From Macrotrachela quadricornifera (lineage: Eukaryota; Rotifera; Eurotatoria; Philodinida; Philodinidae), in NCBI GenBank assembly GCA_022393335.1, contig JAJEKB010021102.1, forward strand, positions 378,840-442,839: a stretch of DNA of 64,000 nucleotides, in the 5' to 3' direction. Both the position numbers and the translations under genes were made by a program. Positions 59,202-64,000 of the stretch are shown here, piece by piece (within the stretch, counting starts at the first letter, position 1; every line of letters begins with the position of its first letter). The notes beneath the pieces are model-generated. The model searched no databases. It was given only the letters and a program-made list of their open reading frames with translations, and had not been told where the DNA came from.

Positions 59202-59699
59202 TAATCTCTATTGCTACTTTCGCTGTCGCTCATTCTTTTTATATACATTGTGAAGAACTTCGAAAAACTAGAACTATCTTATAAATCTCTTTGGCTCCTT
59301 CTTTCACACGATGAAAGTCTGCCGTGTAATAGTGTTTGGCTTGAGGACAAGATAAACAATGCAAAAAATTGGATAGATTAGTCATTGCTGCTGATTTTAA
59401 GTTTTTTAAACTAATCGGTTCATCCTATTGATTGGGAGACATATTCAAGGAAGGTGCGAGTGGATTCAATCTTGAATGTATAAAAATGTGGTCCGTTCCT
59501 AAGGGCTTATGTTGAGTTTTTGTCTTGAACTTTTATCTCTTTGTGTGCTATTATTTTCTTTATTGAATATAATGTCAGCGTTACCTATAGCACAGCAAAT
59601 CAAACAGAAATGTAAGAAAAAAGCATTCGCTCCTACTATTACATAGCATACAGTTAAAGTTAAACAAGTATTTGTAAAAGAGTTGACAAATTTATATAG
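59202..59699. other. Convergent intergenic region between ABC transporter and ribB
   Basis: Both genes end here, with about 500 bp between stops. No clear polyadenylation signal or gene was seen. Confidence 0.5.
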
Positions 59700-60842
59700 T
59701 TAAATTACTGACAAAATTTTTATGCCTTCAACTTTTATACCAAAACCATTCATATCGAATGAAGGTGCAACAATAGAAAGTATCTTAACTGATTGGACTT
59801 CGAGATCTTTCATTATCTGCATTCCAATACCAAAAATGGTTTGCTTCGCCATCAATTCGCCACTTACATTGATGAGCTCTTCATAATCAGGTACATAAAT
59901 CAACACACCTCGGCCTTTTTCTGCAATCTCTTTTTGAGCCCACTGAGCATGAATACTACCCTCTACACCATTTTCGACAAAATGAACTAGTACATCGTCA
60001 GTGTTCACATCTCCAAACACCAATGCATCATACTGTTGATCATCAATAAGAGAATTGTAATGATATTTCATAAATTTTCCGTCTGGAGTGTAAATTGCTT
60101 TAATATCTGATCGACAAATCAGTATTTCGTGAATAAACCGATATTTAATCAAGTCCGAGATTGTAATCATATGCAATCCATGCTTTTTTGCAAATATCTC
60201 TAGTTGAGGTCTTCGCATCATTCGTCCATTATCATCATTAATCTCACAAATGTAACCTACCGAAGTACAGCCTGCGAGTCGAGCCAAATCTACAGCTGAT
60301 TCAGTGTGGCCAGCACGAGCAATCACTCCACCGTTCATTGCAAGCAAAGGAAAAATATGTCCTGGTCTGCTGAATGCAGTTGCTCCAATATTTTTGTCGG
60401 CAATGGCACGAATAGTGCGTGCTCTGTCTGCTGCTGAGATTCCTGTGGTGTTTCCTTCTTTCAGATCGACCGTAATAGTGAACTTGCATTTACGCACTTC
60501 CGAGTTTTCTGACACCATCATAGGTAGCTCCAGTTCTTTAAGACGATCTTTAAGAGCAGCCACACAGATGACTCCACTGCAATAACGAATCATAAATGCA
60601 AGGGATTCTTCCGTGGCGAATTCTGCTGGCATAATCAGGTCTCCTTCATTTTCTCGATCTTCATTGTCCATAACGACTACAAACTGGCCTTCCTTAAGAG
60701 ATTTGATCGCTTCTTTGATGGAAGAGATGCCCAAATTCGACTGTATCTCATTGGTGTCCGCAGAATTTTCTGTAGAAACATCAAAGGCAGTTTGGACACT
60801 ATTGGTCTTCACGTTCGTAGTATTATACACAGATAAGTCCAT
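59700..60842 (-). CDS. ribB: 3,4-dihydroxy-2-butanone 4-phosphate synthase (RibB) with degenerate GTP cyclohydrolase II-like tail, 380 aa
   Basis: One intronless frame. Residues 41-233 form a full DHBP synthase domain, which converts ribulose 5-phosphate to the four-carbon riboflavin precursor. Visible active-site blocks are MDNEDRENEGDLI (58-70), YCSGVICV (87-94), TGISAADRARTI (133-144), SRPGHIFPLLAMNGGV (158-173), and RAGHTESAVDLARLAG (176-191). All key acidic residues and the GHTE His are kept, so it is probably active. Residues 240-380 follow the GTP cyclohydrolase II fold position, but the zinc-binding Cys cluster (GDxxxSxxCDCG) is absent; only an EKGRGVLIYVPDYEEL-like strand remains. 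It therefore resembles bacterial RibBA-type proteins with a dead second half. The first 40 residues are extra and not an obvious targeting signal. Animals do not make riboflavin, so horizontal transfer is the likely origin; the donor cannot be told by eye. Confidence 0.93.
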   Translation of the reverse strand: MDLSVYNTTNVKTNSVQTAFDVSTENSADTNEIQSNLGISSIKEAIKSLKEGQFVVVMDNEDRENEGDLIMPAEFATEESLAFMIRYCSGVICVAALKDRLKELELPMMVSENSEVRKCKFTITVDLKEGNTTGISAADRARTIRAIADKNIGATAFSRPGHIFPLLAMNGGVIARAGHTESAVDLARLAGCTSVGYICEINDDNGRMMRRPQLEIFAKKHGLHMITISDLIKYRFIHEILICRSDIKAIYTPDGKFMKYHYNSLIDDQQYDALVFGDVNTDDVLVHFVENGVEGSIHAQWAQKEIAEKGRGVLIYVPDYEELINVSGELMAKQTIFGIGMQIMKDLEVQSVKILSIVAPSFDMNGFGIKVEGIKILSVI

Positions 60843-63800
60843 ACTGATTAAATCACGTAGTGAAGTATTACTTAAGAAAACTAATAAGAGAGGTAGAGTA
60901 AATTCAGTAATAAATATAAGACTTCGTTACGAAACAAAATAATAAAAGTGAAAATGCTGTTGCTCTAAAAGAAATCCGTTTCTTAGAGAACTTAAATTCA
61001 TCCGAAAACAGTTTCTAAAACCTGTAGAGATTTACGGAAAGGCTTTCGATATTCTCAAAGAGCATTGAGAATGTTGCTGAGACTTACGGGCATGAATGAA
61101 TTTTTCTTGCTATAGTTTTCTTAAACGTCTAGCTAATACAGCCAACCACAAAGCAGAAGGAAAATGACCAATGAACCAAACTCCATCGCACAGGATGCGC
61201 ATCTTTTCTTGGTATTTCTTACAGTATCCGAAAAAAGATGTGAAAATTCAATTAAATATGATCAATAAAAGGATGTAGTCAACCTACACAAGACAGAAAG
61301 TGGAATTTGATGTCAAGGCGTTTTTTGTTTCATTTTTGTATTCTGTTTTTCATAGGTTGCTCGTTGTTGTCATTAACAGTGTTACGATGGAGAACAATGC
61401 AGTAGGGAGAAAACAATCTGTTGTTATCCAGTGTGTTATGCGCTCTTCATTGAAGAGACGAATAAATAAAGAACTAACCGAAGGGGATGAAACAAAAAGT
61501 CAGCTTTTTCGCGTTTAAAGTTCTTTCAAGAAAATAGTATAGACACATATTTATCTTCTATTGACTGATTGCCAATATTCTTGTATCAGTTTGATAATCC
61601 CATTTTGAGCCGATAAGTGCAGGTATTGATGTCACAGAGCGTTAGGAAAGGGATATGGAAATAGTGCAATTGTAGATAACAAGATTTATGAATCAGAATA
61701 TAGCACTCGTTTAGATTGGAATGATAGATTCACGGAGGTGAAAATCGTAGAACGAAAATATTCTAGTTCATTCTTTCCAACGACAGGTACTTTTGATTAC
61801 TTTTGAACATACTAAAAAGTACTTATATTACTATACTTTGTATTAATTAATATGCTAATTTTCGCTTTTTCTAGTAGTTACCTTTGTATCATCCACTCGC
61901 AAGAATACTTATATGATCGAACTTGGTATCACACTTTTCACTAGTAAATCGCGCATACTATGAATAGTATAGTAATAGAAGTAAGTAGTTACCGTTAGAT
62001 AATGCCTAAGAACAATCTTAATCGAAGAAGAATTGCTGAATGCACTAGTTATAAATCTAAACGAAAATAAAAACATAGATAAGAATACGAAGAGCACTGA
62101 TTTTTATCCGTTTCTTGCTGTCCTGATCATTGATGCATGATCAGGAGAAAAAAGATGCATGTGATACTGAGTAATACGTGAAGAAGGGGAGAATAGATAA
62201 ATTGCGTCCTTCTACCTTGATAAAAAATAAGCAAACAGTCAGATACGAGTCTGCAATCAGAATATTGGATATGTTAGGGCAATAATTATCATCAAAATGA
62301 GAAAAACACAATAGTGTGGAAATTCGCCTTCTTGGATATATGTATCAGTGAATCTAGTGTCTATTGTACAATATGACTACCAAAAATGACCTTATTTGTA
62401 CCTCAGCTCTTATTCAATCAAGTCGCTCAAAATTAAACCTGAACTATCTATCGATCGTGCTCTATCTATGCTGCTCAAATCCGGTTTCTGTCTTTTATTG
62501 TTTTTGAATGCTCTATCTGTTAATAACCTTATTTTCACTTTAGCTGTCGCCGTATTAAAGATATTTGACATTCAGTCAATGGTTTCGGAAAACAGGAAAA
62601 ATTTGTCTCATTCCTTTTGAGTCTAGTATGAAGTCAACAAACACTTCAAGTCACATTTTTCTCCCTAAAAAGATTTATTGATTTGATCGTTATTGGCTAT
62701 TGAAAACCGCAAGTTACAGTCAATGTTCCTAACAAGAACTAGGGGCGTAACCAGAAAAATAGCGTAGAGGGGGCTCAGCACACTTAATCTCTAAGATAGG
62801 TAATGATGGAACTGTTTCGCTCCTTCGTGAAAATTAACTGTTTCTCATTTTCAGAATGAGTTTCTTATGAAAAAAGGTATCATATAAATTCTTTTCCGCG
62901 TCAGTTTTCGATGTAGATGATAAAAAAATTGCGTTAAACCATTTGATGTTTGTTTCACCAGAAAATATTCTCGAAGACGCAACTTTTCGTAAAAAAATAG
63001 AATCTTTTTGCTAAAAAACCATATAAATTCATATCGGAAGAGCTTAAGTTTTGCGAGCGAAAGGCGCAAAACGAAGTTAATTGTCTTACATTCACAGGCG
63101 CCACGGTTGACTAGACTCTGAATAATTATTTAGAACAAAAGAAAACCACTACGAAGGGTAAAAGAATGCTTTATTGGTGGAAACAAATGAAAGAATGAAA
63201 CTTTATTCTAGATTTGAATCGAAGTGAAGAGAAAAAAAGTTATTGGTTAGAAAGAAGTATCTCAAAGTAATTGATTGACGAGACAGATTTTTCTTACATA
63301 AAGTAAGGCGAATGAGCTTTAAAAAATGTTTCTCAAAAATATCTTCCACATTCCTCATTTGTTGCATTGTGAATGAACTAGAAAATGATTCAAAAGTTTT
63401 CACTCTCTTTATTGTGATATTCTGTATACTATATCATAGGGACATAACAGAGCTATCACGTGAAAAATAATTCAAAATCATAAGATGTCACGAAAAACTG
63501 TTGCCATTTTATTAATTTTGACAAAGCATTTTTATTGTACATGTTTAGGAAATAAAAATATCTTTGTTATGTGCATAGGATTCAAAGTTGATCAGACTGT
63601 CATTTCAAGGTCCTTTAAGAGACACTTTTAGATGATCATATAGAATTCAAAAAACTTAAAAAAAATATACATATAGGAACACATTCATACACAGTTTTGA
63701 TGAAAAAATTTTTGAAAAAAACTGGAAAGCCAAATGTAAATCTAGCATTATTTTCGATGATGCCAAAACATTTGATTCTTGTAGATTAAGAATACCAATT

Positions 63801-64000
63801 ATAACTTATCTCAAGTGACAGCTTTCATCTTTCTGTATCACACGGTTCATTTCAATCAACTAATTAGATGAGTATATGGCGTAGATAACGGTAATTCAGA
63901 TGGAGAAATCAACATCTGCAGTCATTCTTCAAATGAACACTGTTAAAGGTAACAAAGCCAGAGATAAATGCTTTTATGTGTAGGGAGCAAAATTTTTTGT
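60843..64000. other. Right-end intergenic region, no recognisable gene
   Basis: Only short frames without signatures. About 62740-62790 reads taggggcgtaaccagaaaaa..., a style of sequence often seen at transposon ends, but no partner end was found. The upstream region of ribB (60843-61300) shows no clear promoter element. Confidence 0.4.

Noticed and set aside
62740..62790. taggggcgtaaccag sequence as a transposon end
   Set aside because: No matching opposite end or duplication found in the window.

Overview
The window looks like nuclear DNA of a bdelloid rotifer (Rotaria, Adineta or Didymodactylos type). This is inferred from four things: the high A+T content; genes interrupted by 54-62 bp GT-AG introns; a typical set of short-loop family A GPCR, ABCC transporter and Thr/Ser-rich surface glycoproteins beside genes not normal for animals (a riboflavin-pathway ribB, a bulb-type lectin, a YHYH-domain protein); and a crowd of mostly dead, single-copy transposon families. 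No tRNA, rRNA or CRISPR array was seen. Two runs of N (10 and 400 bases) are assembly gaps.

Layout. 1-303 holds the last visible exon of a minus-strand gene that runs off the left edge. 304-17181 has no intact gene. It carries large fold-back (inverted-repeat) elements, a LINE reverse-transcriptase corpse split by a fold-back insertion, degenerate tandem repeats and an 89-bp MITE with a clear 6-bp target duplication. 17182-18861 (minus) is a chimera: a FLYWCH-MULE transposase whose third exon runs straight into a YHYH-domain protein. 19980-20774 is a double bulb-lectin gene with an in-frame stop. 24260-25278 (minus) is a two-exon GPCR. 26525-27830 holds mariner and piggyBac remnants. 28525-29005 is a small unrecognised spliced gene. 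31518-33243 (start lost in the gap) and 34692-38902 are two Thr/Ser-rich surface proteins; the second is a complete six-exon, single-pass membrane mucin of 982 residues.

39048-39925 holds a chitin-binding pseudogene and a pogo/Tigger scrap. 41813-42353 is a small two-exon, two-pass membrane protein. 43500-46850 (minus) is the 3' half of a Ty3/gypsy-like element (integrase, a following ORF, polypurine tract, LTR). 46960-54200 is nearly all inverted repeats: two fold-backs, a 1.3-kb TIR element packed with AAGATCTTG words, a 120-bp-arm near-perfect hairpin, and a palindromic word (cgtaacagcgttacg) that recurs five times.

The right end has the best-preserved housekeeping-type genes: an ABCC4-like exporter (55403-59201, two exons, 1246 residues), convergent with an intronless RibB-type 3,4-dihydroxy-2-butanone-4-phosphate synthase (59700-60842) that is most simply explained by horizontal transfer. 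60843-64000 has no recognisable gene. The genes do not form an operon or pathway. The unifying theme is an accessory, repeat-rich region mixing native surface/transport genes with acquired genes and decayed mobile DNA.
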